A stretch of DNA of 64,000 nucleotides from Thermohalobaculum sp039033215 (lineage in GTDB: Bacteria; Pseudomonadota; Alphaproteobacteria; Rhodobacterales; Rhodobacteraceae), in the NCBI GenBank assembly GCA_039033215.1, contig JBCCDA010000008.1, positions 6,838-70,837 of the forward strand. Direction: 5' to 3'. The position numbers and the translations under genes are program-made. Every line of letters begins with the position of its first letter. The stretch's first letter is position 1. A model generated the notes under the pieces. That model had not been told where the DNA came from. It worked only from the letters and a program-made list of their open reading frames with translations, and did no database searches. Below are positions 51,462-60,556 of the stretch, one piece after another.

Positions 51462-54119
51462 ATGGAACTCGTCTTTCTCTTCGTTCTGCTGGTGATCATG
51501 GCTGGCGCGTTGGCGTCGGGCTATCCGGTCGCCTTCGCGCTGCCTGGTGCGGCGATTGTCACAATCCTTCTGGCTGCGGGCACGGGCCTTCTGTTCGAGG
51601 CGGACTCGTCAGCGTACTTCGCCCAGGGCGGCCCCTGGGAGTGGTTGTCGGCCGGTGTGACCAACTTTCGAGGCGTCTATTGGGAGGTCGAACGCGATAC
51701 GCTGATCGCAATCCCGTTGTTCGTCTTCATGGGCATCATGCTGCAGCGGTCCAAGATTGCCGAGGATCTGCTGCTCACGATGGCACAGTTGTTCGGCCCC
51801 ATTCCGGGCGGTCTGGGCATCTCTGTCGTCTTCGTCGGCGCGTTGCTTGCAGCCACGACAGGTATCCTGGGTGCGACTGTGGTTGCGATGGGCCTGATCT
51901 CGTTGCCCGCAATGCTTCGGAACAAGTACTCGAGCCCGCTGGCCACAGGCACGATCGCCGCCTCCGGAACGTTGGGCCAGATCATCCCGCCGTCGATCGT
52001 GCTGATCATCCTTGCAGACCAGTTGTCGTCGGCCGTCGATCAGGCGCAGACACAGCGTTCGAACCTGTTCAAGGACTCGACGGGCGAGCTGTCCATGCCG
52101 TCGGAGTTCGCGGTCTCCTCGACGTCGGCAGGGGACATGTTCCTGGGCGCAATGATCCCCGGGCTCGTGCTCGTCGGCCTCTACATGCTCTACATTCTGG
52201 TCATCGGGCTGCTGCGCCCGAAGATGGCGCCTTCTGTGCCGTTCGAGCAGAAGATGGATCTGCAGCTCCTGGGCAAGGTTGCGCTTATCCTGATCCCGCC
52301 GCTGACGCTCATTTTTGCCGTGCTGGGCTCGATCATCGCGGGGATTGCAACGGTAAACCAGGCAGGCGCGATTGGCGCGATCGGTGCCACGATCATGGCC
52401 GGTTATCGCCTGCACTCGGGACGCCGGGGCGCGTTCATTCCGGTGATCATTGCGGTGCTCTCGCTCGCCACGATCTTCTGGGTGACCTCGACCTATGATC
52501 TGAACATCCGCAACGTGACCACGGCCGAGGACAGCTTCGGCATCACGGTCGCGGCGGTAGCGGTCGGGTTCTTCATCTTCTCGGTTGCGTGGTCGCTGAT
52601 CCGCACCTTCCGCACCGACGATACGCTCAACGGGGTGATGATCGACACGGCCAAGACAACCTCGCTGGTGTTCATCATTCTGCTGGGCGCGGCCATGCTC
52701 ACCTCGGCCTTCCGCGCGTTTGGCGGCGAGGAACTGGTCAAGGAGTTTCTGACATCGCTGCCGGGCGGTTTCTGGACCCAGTTCATCATCGTCATGGCGG
52801 TGATCTTCGTCCTCGGCTTCTTCCTCGACTTCATCGAGATCGCCGTGGTCGTGGTGCCGATCGTCGCACCGATCCTGCTGATGGAACCCTCGGCGAACAT
52901 CACGGCCGTTTGGCTGGGTGTCATGATCGGCCTGAACATTCAGACGAGCTTCCTGACCCCGCCCTTCGGTTTCGCGCTCTTCTATCTCCGGGGTGTCGCA
53001 CCGCGGGAGGTGAAGACCATCGACATCTACAAGGGCGTGATCCCGTTCATCTTCCTTCAGCTATCGGCGTTGGGCATCGTCGGCTACACGCCGAGCCTCG
53101 TGAACTACCTTCCAACCCGGATCTCGCTTCTAGGGGAACAGGCCCCGCCACCGGTCAACCCACGCCTCCAGTATTGCATGGAGGAGTACATCGCTGGTGA
53201 GTTCGAGACGCGCGGCGACGCCATTCGCGCAGAGATAGCCAAAGTCCAGACACTCGATCTGTCGGGATTGCCCGAGGATATCCGCGAGGATCTGGACGAG
53301 GCATTCGGCAAGGCTGAGAGCGCCTTCGACCAGATGGCGGCCATTACCTCGGCGGAAGCGGCCGTTGCCGAAGCGGAACCCGCCTATCGGCCCCTTCACG
53401 TCAAGGTTCGTCGCCTCGAGCGGGATGCGGCCCGTCTGCGGGACGATATCGAGTATCTCGAGCGTCGGCTGACGCAGTTGCGCAGCACTGAACCCGATAG
53501 CCCGGAGATCCCGGAATATGAGGCCAAGGTCATTGCCGAGAAGGCCGAGATCGAGGAACTTCTGGCCCAGATTCCCGAGGAATGGGACCCCAGGCACGAC
53601 ACCTTCGCCAAGCTGACCAAGGCCGAGGTTGACGCCCGCCGCGCCTACCGCAGGACCGTGGATGACGCGTTCGAGCCGATCAGTGAACTGCAGATCACGC
53701 TCGCGGCCACGGATGCGCTTGTCGCGCTGGAGCAGGACATCGTTCAGCTTCGGGCAGACATTCCCACTGGCGAGCCAGAGGCGCTGGTGACGCGGCTCGA
53801 GGCGCTTCGAAGTGCCCTGCGCGACGCCGAGGCGAGCCGGGACACCGTCAAGGGTGTCTCTGACGCGCGGAGCGACCTGCGCCGAAACCCGGATCCGGAG
53901 GCTGCCGCCGTGGCTCTGGACGGCACGCTGGAGGCGTTCAGGGCTGAAGTGACCTGGCGCCAGGCAGCTGCGCGGGATGTCCTTCCGGCGCTCGAAACCT
54001 ACTCGGCAGCACTTGGCGATACCATCGGTCTGCGCCAGCAGGACCGTCTGCCACGGGCTCAGGCGCTCTACGTCGCCAGCTGTGCCTCGAACCACCGCGA
54101 CATATCGCTGAACTTCTGA
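51462..54119 (+). CDS. TRAP transporter large permease (DctM/FcbT3 class) with C-terminal coiled-coil domain
   Basis: An 885-residue protein. Residues 1 to about 550 are the DctM permease with 12-14 helices (GYPVAFALPGAAIVTI, LATGTIAASGTLGQIIPPSIVLIILADQL, NAGAIGAI-like NQAGAIGAIGATI, IQTSFLTPPFGFALFYLRG). From about residue 560 a soluble, highly charged domain of about 320 residues follows, with heptad-like patterns (VRRLERDAARLRDDIEYLERRLTQL, EYEAKVIAEKAEIEELLAQI, LVTRLEALRSALRDAEASRD) predicted as a coiled coil. Usual DctM proteins are 420-450 residues. The extension probably lies on one face of the membrane as a docking or gating element; its role is unknown. Confidence 0.9.
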   Translation: MELVFLFVLLVIMAGALASGYPVAFALPGAAIVTILLAAGTGLLFEADSSAYFAQGGPWEWLSAGVTNFRGVYWEVERDTLIAIPLFVFMGIMLQRSKIAEDLLLTMAQLFGPIPGGLGISVVFVGALLAATTGILGATVVAMGLISLPAMLRNKYSSPLATGTIAASGTLGQIIPPSIVLIILADQLSSAVDQAQTQRSNLFKDSTGELSMPSEFAVSSTSAGDMFLGAMIPGLVLVGLYMLYILVIGLLRPKMAPSVPFEQKMDLQLLGKVALILIPPLTLIFAVLGSIIAGIATVNQAGAIGAIGATIMAGYRLHSGRRGAFIPVIIAVLSLATIFWVTSTYDLNIRNVTTAEDSFGITVAAVAVGFFIFSVAWSLIRTFRTDDTLNGVMIDTAKTTSLVFIILLGAAMLTSAFRAFGGEELVKEFLTSLPGGFWTQFIIVMAVIFVLGFFLDFIEIAVVVVPIVAPILLMEPSANITAVWLGVMIGLNIQTSFLTPPFGFALFYLRGVAPREVKTIDIYKGVIPFIFLQLSALGIVGYTPSLVNYLPTRISLLGEQAPPPVNPRLQYCMEEYIAGEFETRGDAIRAEIAKVQTLDLSGLPEDIREDLDEAFGKAESAFDQMAAITSAEAAVAEAEPAYRPLHVKVRRLERDAARLRDDIEYLERRLTQLRSTEPDSPEIPEYEAKVIAEKAEIEELLAQIPEEWDPRHDTFAKLTKAEVDARRAYRRTVDDAFEPISELQITLAATDALVALEQDIVQLRADIPTGEPEALVTRLEALRSALRDAEASRDTVKGVSDARSDLRRNPDPEAAAVALDGTLEAFRAEVTWRQAAARDVLPALETYSAALGDTIGLRQQDRLPRAQALYVASCASNHRDISLNF

Positions 54120-54199
54120 TCTGGAGCGGGTTTACACCCACCCGACGGATGACAGCGATCTCCAAAGCGTTATCTTCCCCCGCGACAGGGGAGGGTTCC

Positions 54200-55318
54200 A
54201 TGAACGATGCCGTAAAGACCGCCGCCACGACCTCGATGAAGGGGGGCGGGTACTACAGCCAGTCGACGCAGGGGGCAAAGCACGCCATCGACAATGCGAC
54301 CGGCATGTTGCTGGACGCCGTCGCTTCCCTGCCGACACCGGAAGCCGGCCGACCCCTGCGTCTCGCGGACTACGGGGCTGCGGACGGCGGAACGTCGAAA
54401 GCGGCAATTCGCGAGGTTGTTGCTGCGGTTCGTTCGCGGTTCCCGCATCAGGAGATCGAAGTCACCTACACGGATCTAGCGTCGAACGATTGGAGCCAGC
54501 TCTTCAAAGCCATGCAAGGTCTCGATGGTTCCAAGCACACCTATTGGTCCGAGTTCGATGGCGTCTTCGTGACAGGCTGCGGGATCGGGTTTCACCGCCA
54601 GCTGGTGCCGTCGGGGATGCTTGATCTGGGGTTCTCCGCGACGGCGATGCACTATGTCTCGGAACGCCCGTGCGAAATCACCACCCACGTCCACCACGTC
54701 GGCGCCGAAGGCGAGGAGCTTGCCGCTTTCGACCGCCAGGCAGCCGCTGACTGGGAGCGGATCCTGCTGGGCCGCGCGGCCGAGCTTCGCCCGGGCGGGC
54801 GGCTCGTGATCCTGAGCTTTGGGAAAGACGAGCAGGGCCGCTATCTGGGCGGCACCGGCGGCGTCGACATGTTCGACACCTTCGACATGCTTTGGCGGCG
54901 GTTGGCAGACGCCAACATGATCTCTGACGACGAGTACAGGGCAGCCACTTTCGCACAGGTTTACCGCACGCCCGACCAGTTCACCGCGCCGCTGACAGAC
55001 CCGGCTTCCCTGGTGCACAAGGCAGGGCTCAGGTTGGTATCGATGCACACGGGCCTGACGCCGTGTCCGTATCGCGCCGCGTTCGACGCAGCGCCGGAGA
55101 TGGGCACGCGCGCCTTCGCCCAAAGCTACATCCCCACGCTGCGGTCATGGTCTGAAACCGTGTTCCTGAACGCGCTCTCGACAGCTCGCCCCGCGGAGGA
55201 GCGTGCTGCGATCGTCGATGCGTTCTACCAAAGCTACGAGGACCTTGTTGCGGATCAGCCCGATGGTCATGCAATGGACTACATCCACTGCTACCTCGCG
55301 ATCGAGAAAGTCGGCTGA
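54200..55318 (+). CDS. SABATH-like carboxyl methyltransferase
   Basis: A 372-residue SAM-dependent methyltransferase that resembles the SABATH family best known from plants (salicylate, jasmonate, indole-acetate carboxyl methyltransferases). The N-terminal MKGGGYYSQSTQGAKHAID matches the SABATH start MNGG.G..SY...S, the SAM motif reads LADYGAADGGTSK (plant form DLGCSSGPNT), and GMLDLGFSATAMHYVSERP corresponds to the plant SL/MHWLS..P segment. ATG 54200 follows GAGGG at 5 bases and avoids the longer frame. It lies 80 bases after the TRAP permease on the same strand, so it may methylate the acid that the TRAP system carries (inference). Confidence 0.82.
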   Translation: MNDAVKTAATTSMKGGGYYSQSTQGAKHAIDNATGMLLDAVASLPTPEAGRPLRLADYGAADGGTSKAAIREVVAAVRSRFPHQEIEVTYTDLASNDWSQLFKAMQGLDGSKHTYWSEFDGVFVTGCGIGFHRQLVPSGMLDLGFSATAMHYVSERPCEITTHVHHVGAEGEELAAFDRQAAADWERILLGRAAELRPGGRLVILSFGKDEQGRYLGGTGGVDMFDTFDMLWRRLADANMISDDEYRAATFAQVYRTPDQFTAPLTDPASLVHKAGLRLVSMHTGLTPCPYRAAFDAAPEMGTRAFAQSYIPTLRSWSETVFLNALSTARPAEERAAIVDAFYQSYEDLVADQPDGHAMDYIHCYLAIEKVG

Positions 55319-55326
55319 CGTGGCGC

Positions 55327-56079
55327 TTAGTTGACCCCAACTTCCATGCGTTGAAGGGCAAGTTGGGCTTGGCGCCCGGTCTCGCCGTCTCGGTCCAGTG
55401 CAATAGCCTCGAGCAACGACATCCGCGCGGCAGGCTTGTCCCCCAGCCGTGCTTCGACTCGTCCACGCTCCAGCCAAGCTTCAGGCAGTTTGTCGTCGAC
55501 CTCAGTGGCAAAGACCGCGTCATCGCGTGCTGCCACCAGCGCCCCCAAGATCCGTCGCGCCGCTGCACGGCGGATCAGGAACCGCGCCACCGGCTGACCG
55601 GTTGCAAGGGCTGCATTGAAGTCCGCGACCCCACCCTCCAGGTCGCCCTGGTCGACCCGCACAGCACCGCGCAATGCCAGCGCGCTTCGCGCGTTCGGCA
55701 TCAGCCGCAGCGCCTCTGTTGCGGCCAGCCCTGCTGCCGCTGGTTCCTCCAGGACGAGCAGTAGTTCGCCTGCCTGAACCAGCACGTCGACCCGGGCCTC
55801 GGCCGACAGCTCGGTTTCCTCGGCGGCCAGGTCCAGCAACTCGTCGACAGCCTGGCTCTGAGCGCCAACCGCAACCAGAGCCAGTGCGTAGCAATGGCGG
55901 GCCCCTGCTCCACCGTCACCATAACGAACCCATTCACCGGCCAGCCGCACGGCGTCTTCAGGTGCCGTTTCGACCAGATCGACGCAGGTATCGTAGTCCT
56001 GAATGCGCTCCGGTGACGACGTGGCAGGGCTCGCCAGCAACGCCAGGATCAGCGCAAAACTCCCCGTTCGCATTCTCAC
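55327..56079 (-). CDS. TPR-like protein with signal peptide
   Basis: A 250-residue exported protein. The signal MRMRTGSFALILALLASPATSS covers residues 1-21. The rest consists of helical repeats of TPR type; for example ARSALALRGAVRVDQGDLEGGVADFNAAL and LPEAWLERGRVEARLGDKPAARMSLLEAI fit the TPR pattern W-L-G-Y-A-F-A-P. Probably a periplasmic protein-interaction scaffold. It converges on the methyltransferase gene, 8 bases apart. No defined partner is visible. Confidence 0.8.
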   Translation of the reverse strand: MRMRTGSFALILALLASPATSSPERIQDYDTCVDLVETAPEDAVRLAGEWVRYGDGGAGARHCYALALVAVGAQSQAVDELLDLAAEETELSAEARVDVLVQAGELLLVLEEPAAAGLAATEALRLMPNARSALALRGAVRVDQGDLEGGVADFNAALATGQPVARFLIRRAAARRILGALVAARDDAVFATEVDDKLPEAWLERGRVEARLGDKPAARMSLLEAIALDRDGETGRQAQLALQRMEVGVN

Positions 56080-56131
56080 GTTCCCAAGCTAGGTTGCCCG
56101 CGATCCCTAACCCGAAACGCCTGGAGGCGCC

Positions 56132-56992
56132 ATGTCCGTTCGTCCCGTTCTACTCAGTTTCGGACATGGCTATTCGGCGCGGGCACTGGCGCGCCGGCTT
56201 TTACCGGATGGCTGGCGCGTGATTGGCACGACACGGTCGGACGAGAAGGCCGCGACGCTGGCAAAAGAAGGCGTTGAGCCAGTGCTTTGGCCACCCGACG
56301 ACCCGTCTGCGCTGTTTGCCGGGGTGAGCCATGTCCTGATCTCGGCCGGACCAGATGCCGAGGGTGATCCGGTTCTGCGCCACTGTGGGGCTGCCGTTCG
56401 GGAGCACGCTGCGTCTTTGAGCTGGGTTGGATATCTGTCGACCACCGGTGTCTATGGCGATCGCCAAGGTGGTTGGGTGGATGAGGCCTCTGAGTGTGTC
56501 CCAGCGACAGCCAGAGGCCGTGCGCGCGTCGACGCCGAGACGTCATGGCAGGCGATCCCCGGCCTACCGCTCCACATATTCCGGCTCGCCGGGATCTACG
56601 GCCCCGGGCGCGGCCCCTTCTCCAAGGTCCGAAATGGTACAGCGCGGCGCATCGTGAAGGACGGGCAGGTCTTCAGCCGCATCCATGTCGAGGACATCGC
56701 ATCGGTACTGGAAGCCTCGATCGCTCAACCGCGTGCCGGTGCCATCTACAACGTCTGCGACGATGATGCCGCGCCACCGCAGGACGTGATCGCGCACGCT
56801 GCCGAACTGCTGGGGTTGCCACTCCCACCGGAGGTCCCGATCGCCGATGCCGAGATGTCGGCCATGGCGCGTTCGTTCTACGCGGAGTCAAAGCGGGTGT
56901 CGAACCGGCTGATCCGCGAGGAGCTCGGCGTTGACCTCAGATACCCCAGCTATCGGGAGGGATTGGCGGCTCTGCTGGAAGCGGAAGGCTGA
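56132..56992 (+). CDS. NAD(P)-dependent epimerase-like protein (YeeZ-type SDR)
   Basis: A 286-residue atypical extended SDR. The nucleotide motif LLSFGHGYSARALARRL near residues 8-24 replaces the canonical GxxGxxG; the body shows GVSHVLISAGP, WVGYLSTTGVYGDRQGGWVDE and FRLAGIYGPGRGPFSKV, as in YeeZ and related proteins. The catalytic YxxxK is not obvious, so it may bind cofactor without classical epimerase activity. It is divergent from the TPR gene. Function unknown. Confidence 0.82.
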   Translation: MSVRPVLLSFGHGYSARALARRLLPDGWRVIGTTRSDEKAATLAKEGVEPVLWPPDDPSALFAGVSHVLISAGPDAEGDPVLRHCGAAVREHAASLSWVGYLSTTGVYGDRQGGWVDEASECVPATARGRARVDAETSWQAIPGLPLHIFRLAGIYGPGRGPFSKVRNGTARRIVKDGQVFSRIHVEDIASVLEASIAQPRAGAIYNVCDDDAAPPQDVIAHAAELLGLPLPPEVPIADAEMSAMARSFYAESKRVSNRLIREELGVDLRYPSYREGLAALLEAEG

Positions 56993-57010
56993 GACCGGCC
57001 GCCCCTTTGC

Positions 57011-57823
57011 CTAGTCGGCAACATAATGCACGATTGCCTCGCCAGCTGCCATGCCCGGCCCGGCCCGGTCCAACCGCAAGTGGGCCAAGCCCGCGCCGTT
57101 GGCGTTTGTGAACAGCGTCCCTGCGGGTTTGCCATTCGCGCTGATCGGCGTGCCCGGTGCTGCTGCACCCTCGACCTCAACCCTGACCAGGCCTTTGCGC
57201 AGCTGCGTCTTGTGCTTCATGCGGGCGGTGACTTCCTGCCCGACATAGCAGCCCTTGCGGAAATCGACGCCGCTCAGGCGGTCCAGCCCTGCCTCCAGAA
57301 TGTAGGTGTCGTCGGCGATCAACTCGACGCCGGTCTCCGGCACCCCAAGCGTCACGCGCAAAGCATCGTACTCCGACGCGTCGGCGACCCGGACACCCAT
57401 GCTGTCCAAAGCGTCGACAACCTCCGGACCATACACCCTCCAGCCCAAGTCCTTCAGCCGTGGATCGGGCACCGCAAACAGGTCTCCACTTGGCGCGCCA
57501 CCCCAAACCTGGGCCACCTGCCACGGAGGTCCTGAGACAACCTTGGCATCCCGCCGCATGCAATAGAGCATCAGCCGCTGTGCCAGATCGCGCGCCCGCG
57601 CTGCCTGAACGTCGATCAGGATCCTGTCATCACCCACATCCAGCAGGAAGAAATCGAAGAGGTACTTGCCCTGCGGTGTCAGCAACGCGGTGTAGACGGC
57701 CGTTCCCGGTGACAGCGCCGCCACGTCGGAGGTCACGACGCCTTGCAGGACATCGCGGGCGTCCGCGCCTTCCATGGCGATGACGCCGCGGTCGGCCAGC
57801 ACGTATCCTGTCATCTCGCTCAT
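57011..57823 (-). CDS. ygfZ: tRNA-modifying/Fe-S cluster protein YgfZ (folate-binding)
   Basis: A 270-residue protein of the GcvT-like folate-binding family that supports iron-sulfur enzyme assembly. The hallmark KGCYVGQEVTAR is at about 190, with ALRVTLGVPETGVEL before it and LGAYRL-like GRGVVTSDVAALSPGTAVYTALLTPQGKYLFDFFL features at the N-terminus. ATG 57823 gives MSEMTGYVLADRGVIAMEG, the family start; the longer open frame is not supported. It is divergent from the glycosyltransferase gene with 51 bases between starts. Confidence 0.92.
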   Translation of the reverse strand: MSEMTGYVLADRGVIAMEGADARDVLQGVVTSDVAALSPGTAVYTALLTPQGKYLFDFFLLDVGDDRILIDVQAARARDLAQRLMLYCMRRDAKVVSGPPWQVAQVWGGAPSGDLFAVPDPRLKDLGWRVYGPEVVDALDSMGVRVADASEYDALRVTLGVPETGVELIADDTYILEAGLDRLSGVDFRKGCYVGQEVTARMKHKTQLRKGLVRVEVEGAAAPGTPISANGKPAGTLFTNANGAGLAHLRLDRAGPGMAAGEAIVHYVAD

Positions 57824-57874
57824 GCAACATAGATAGACGTGACAGGCCGCCCACGCCAGAGCTATACGGTGGCC

Positions 57875-58585
57875 ATGTCGCGTCATCCCATTGAAACGCC
57901 CGATGGCGCCCCTGTCTCCGTCATCATTCCAACGCTGAATGCTGCCGACACCCTCGGACCCTGCCTGGGAGCGCTGGGCGAGGCGGTGATGGATGGCGTG
58001 ATACGAGAACTGATCCTTGTGGACGGTGGGTCCGAAGATGCGATCGAGGCAGTCGCCGACGATGTTGGCGCCGTGTTCCTCAAGGCACCCCGAGGGCGCG
58101 GATCCCAACTCGCAGCGGGCGCGCGCATCGCTCAGGGGAGCTGGCTTCTGTTCCTGCACGCGGACAGCGTGTTGGGGGTTGGTTGGGCCGCCGCCATACG
58201 TGCCCACATGCAGCAGACGCCTGACAGGGCTGGGTACTTTCGCGTCAGGTTCCAGTCGGAGGCGCAGATGGCCAGGATCACCGCGGGCTGGGCAAACCTT
58301 CGCGCCCGGGTCTTTGGGCTACCTTACGGGGATCAGGGCCTTCTGATTTCACGTACAGCGTATGACGCCATCGGTGGTTTCCCCGAGATCCCATTGATGG
58401 AGGATGTCGCCCTCGTCCGCCGTCTGCCGCGCCGTCCACGCGCGATACCGGTCGTCATCGAAACGTCGGCAGAACGCTTTGAACGCAACGGCTGGATTGC
58501 ACGCGGGGCGGGGAACCTGTGGCGATTGGTGCGATATCTTCTGGGTGCCTCACCCGAGCGGCTCGCGCAGCGCTATGACCGATAG
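57875..58585 (+). CDS. Family 2 glycosyltransferase (TIGR04283 type)
   Basis: A 236-residue cytoplasmic glycosyltransferase. VSVIIPTLNAADTLGPCL at about 13-30 and LILVDGGSEDAIEAV at about 45-60 (Asp-Gly-Gly-Ser) begin the GT2 nucleotide-sugar site, SWLLFLHADSVL at about 90 carries the HAD metal-binding motif, and LPYGDQGLLISRTAYDAIGGF and MEDVALVRRL complete it. This is the short TIGR04283 family usually next to a TIGR04282 protein, as here. They overlap by 11 bases and act in an unknown common process. Confidence 0.9.
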   Translation: MSRHPIETPDGAPVSVIIPTLNAADTLGPCLGALGEAVMDGVIRELILVDGGSEDAIEAVADDVGAVFLKAPRGRGSQLAAGARIAQGSWLLFLHADSVLGVGWAAAIRAHMQQTPDRAGYFRVRFQSEAQMARITAGWANLRARVFGLPYGDQGLLISRTAYDAIGGFPEIPLMEDVALVRRLPRRPRAIPVVIETSAERFERNGWIARGAGNLWRLVRYLLGASPERLAQRYDR

Positions 58586-59180
58586 GCGGGGTCGGCGCAC
58601 GCGCCCGACCGTGGTGATCATGGTGAAGGAGCCGCGGCCCGGCAGGGTCAAGACCCGGTTGGGACGCGACATTGGACAAACTGTGGCCACCTGGTGGTTC
58701 CGCCACCAGGTTCGGCGACTGGTGCGACGGATCGGGAGAGACCGCCGTTGGGACTGCGTGCTGGCAGTGGCGCCGGATACCGCGCTTGGCACGCGGGCCT
58801 TGCCAGAGGGCATGAGAAGGACGCCGCAAGGTAGAGGCGATCTCGGCCAACGCATGATCCGTCAGTTGGACCGTTTCCGGCCCGGGCCCGTCCTCGTCGT
58901 CGGTGCAGACATCCCAGGCCTGGGGGCACGCGAGGTTGCGGGCGCACTTGCGGCCCTGCGTGGCCACGACACGGTGATCGGTCCCGCGCCTGACGGCGGC
59001 TATTGGCTGATTGGGGTCAGAAGCGGTCTCTCTCTGCGCCCCGAGGCACTCGATGGGGTGCGCTGGTCTGGTCCACATGCGCGGCACGACACGTTGCGCG
59101 CCCTCGGCAACTACCGCATCGCGATCGCTGCCGAACTGGCGGATGTCGACACGGCGGAAGACCTTCGCAGTCCGGGTTGA
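58575..59180 (+). CDS. TIGR04282-type glycosyltransferase/nucleotidyltransferase-like protein
   Basis: A 201-residue protein of the DUF2064/TIGR04282 family. It has the nucleotidyltransferase-like start VVIMVKEPRPGRVKTRLGRDIG, the LVVGADIPGLGAREVAGAL motif (Asp for metal) and DTVIGPAPDGGYWLIGVR, all conserved. It starts 11 bases inside the previous gene. The pair is often seen together in bacterial genomes; its reaction is not known to me. Confidence 0.9.
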   Translation: MTDRRGRRTRPTVVIMVKEPRPGRVKTRLGRDIGQTVATWWFRHQVRRLVRRIGRDRRWDCVLAVAPDTALGTRALPEGMRRTPQGRGDLGQRMIRQLDRFRPGPVLVVGADIPGLGAREVAGALAALRGHDTVIGPAPDGGYWLIGVRSGLSLRPEALDGVRWSGPHARHDTLRALGNYRIAIAAELADVDTAEDLRSPG

Positions 59181-59182
59181 TC

Positions 59183-60556
59183 TCAGGTCCAGGCAGGTGG
59201 ATGCGTGCCGAGCGGGACGGGAGGGGTTCGCCATGTCGGGGGTGTCACCGACAAATCGCGAGCAGGGCGCATGGCCCGCACCCGCCCAAACGCAGTGTTC
59301 ATCTCCTCGAGCAGATGGACGGCGGCTGCGTGGGTGGGGTTGTTCGACGGCGGGGCGCTCTCCGGCCCAAGCAGATCGGCCTGCTCCCAGACCCACATGG
59401 CATTGCGGGCAAGGCTGAGATCCGCCTCCCAGCCCCCGCCCTCGGTCAATCGCCGTGCCAGCGCAACCATCGCGGCGACAGCGCCTAGGTATCCGCCCAG
59501 GTAGTCCAATGGCTGGCAGGGTAAGCGCCCGGGCTCGTCATCCCCATCGGTCAGGCCCGTCGCGGCCTGTACATATGTGTCGTACCCGCGCCGCCCGCCC
59601 CAGGGACCGTCTGGCCCGAAGGCGGAGAGGCGCACGTGGACCAGTGCCGGGTTGAGCTCCCGCAGGGCCTCTGCTCCGAAGCCCTTTCCAGCCAGCGCAC
59701 CTGGACGGTAGGCGTCGATCAGCACATCGGCCTCCCGGATCAGGTTTGCCAGCGCCGCGCGCCCATCGCTCTCCCGCAGATCAGCGAAAGCCGCGCGCTT
59801 GTTCACGCCGGTATCGATGACGAGGCTGTCGAAGGATGGTAGGTGGGGTCCCGAGATGCGCATGACATCGGCCCCGTGCTCGCCAAGCGTCTTGCCGATG
59901 GTCGGACCGGCAATGACCCGGCTGAGGTCAAGCACGCGGACCCCTGACAGCGGTGCCTCGCCGGCTTCAAAGGGACCTGCCGCTGCGTCCCCGACCCGTG
60001 TCAGCGCAACGACCGGACCCTGGGCCAGAACGGCGCGTTGGGGATGGGCCTGCCACTCAGCGCGCGAGCGCTGTGCAATGCCGCAGGCCCCTGCCACCTG
60101 GGCGGTTTTCTCGATCTCGAATCGGGAGAGGCCGGCGAAGCGCGCCCTGACGGCCTCGGGGTCGTTCGCTAGCCCGAAGGCGTCGAGCAACCGGTCCCGT
60201 AGGTGCGCGAACTGACAGTGGGTATAGACCCAGCCATCCGCCGCCCGGTGGTAGCCGGTCAGTGGATCCCAGCTCACGGCCGTCTCGTCATCCACCGTGA
60301 GGTATGCCGCAGACGTCATCGACAGCGAGGCAGCCCAGCGATCGACTTCGACGGTTTGCTCCGGCCCGCCCCGCAGCCGGTGGAGATGCGCGGCTGCGAG
60401 CCCGACCAGGCTCTGCGCCGCCGCCGCCATATCCGCAATCGGCAGGGTTGTTGCCAACCCTGTTGGAGACTGGTGAACCGTCAGCCTATCCCAGGGTGGG
60501 TCGTGCCAGCCCAGATCCGCCGCCAGCAAAGCCCCGATGCGGTGGGCAGGCGTCAC
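59183..60556 (-). CDS. CoA-transferase (CaiB/BaiF, class III) with rearranged domain order
   Basis: A 457-residue class III CoA-transferase. The usual N-terminal start (LSGVRVLDLSRVIAGPTIGKTLGEHGADVMRI) appears only from about residue 205; before it lie about 200 residues that resemble the later part of CaiB proteins (TVEVDRWAASLSM, DPLTGYHRAADGWVYTHC). The second copy continues with FADLRESDGRAALANLIREADVLIDAYRPG, HVRLSAFGPDGPWGGRRGYDTYVQAATG and PLDYLGGYLGA, where the Asp is the likely catalytic residue. So it is a tandem of a partial and a shortened domain. The 4-base overlap with the penicillin-acylase-like gene implies co-transcription. Confidence 0.88.
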   Translation of the reverse strand: MTPAHRIGALLAADLGWHDPPWDRLTVHQSPTGLATTLPIADMAAAAQSLVGLAAAHLHRLRGGPEQTVEVDRWAASLSMTSAAYLTVDDETAVSWDPLTGYHRAADGWVYTHCQFAHLRDRLLDAFGLANDPEAVRARFAGLSRFEIEKTAQVAGACGIAQRSRAEWQAHPQRAVLAQGPVVALTRVGDAAAGPFEAGEAPLSGVRVLDLSRVIAGPTIGKTLGEHGADVMRISGPHLPSFDSLVIDTGVNKRAAFADLRESDGRAALANLIREADVLIDAYRPGALAGKGFGAEALRELNPALVHVRLSAFGPDGPWGGRRGYDTYVQAATGLTDGDDEPGRLPCQPLDYLGGYLGAVAAMVALARRLTEGGGWEADLSLARNAMWVWEQADLLGPESAPPSNNPTHAAAVHLLEEMNTAFGRVRAMRPARDLSVTPPTWRTPPVPLGTHPPAWT

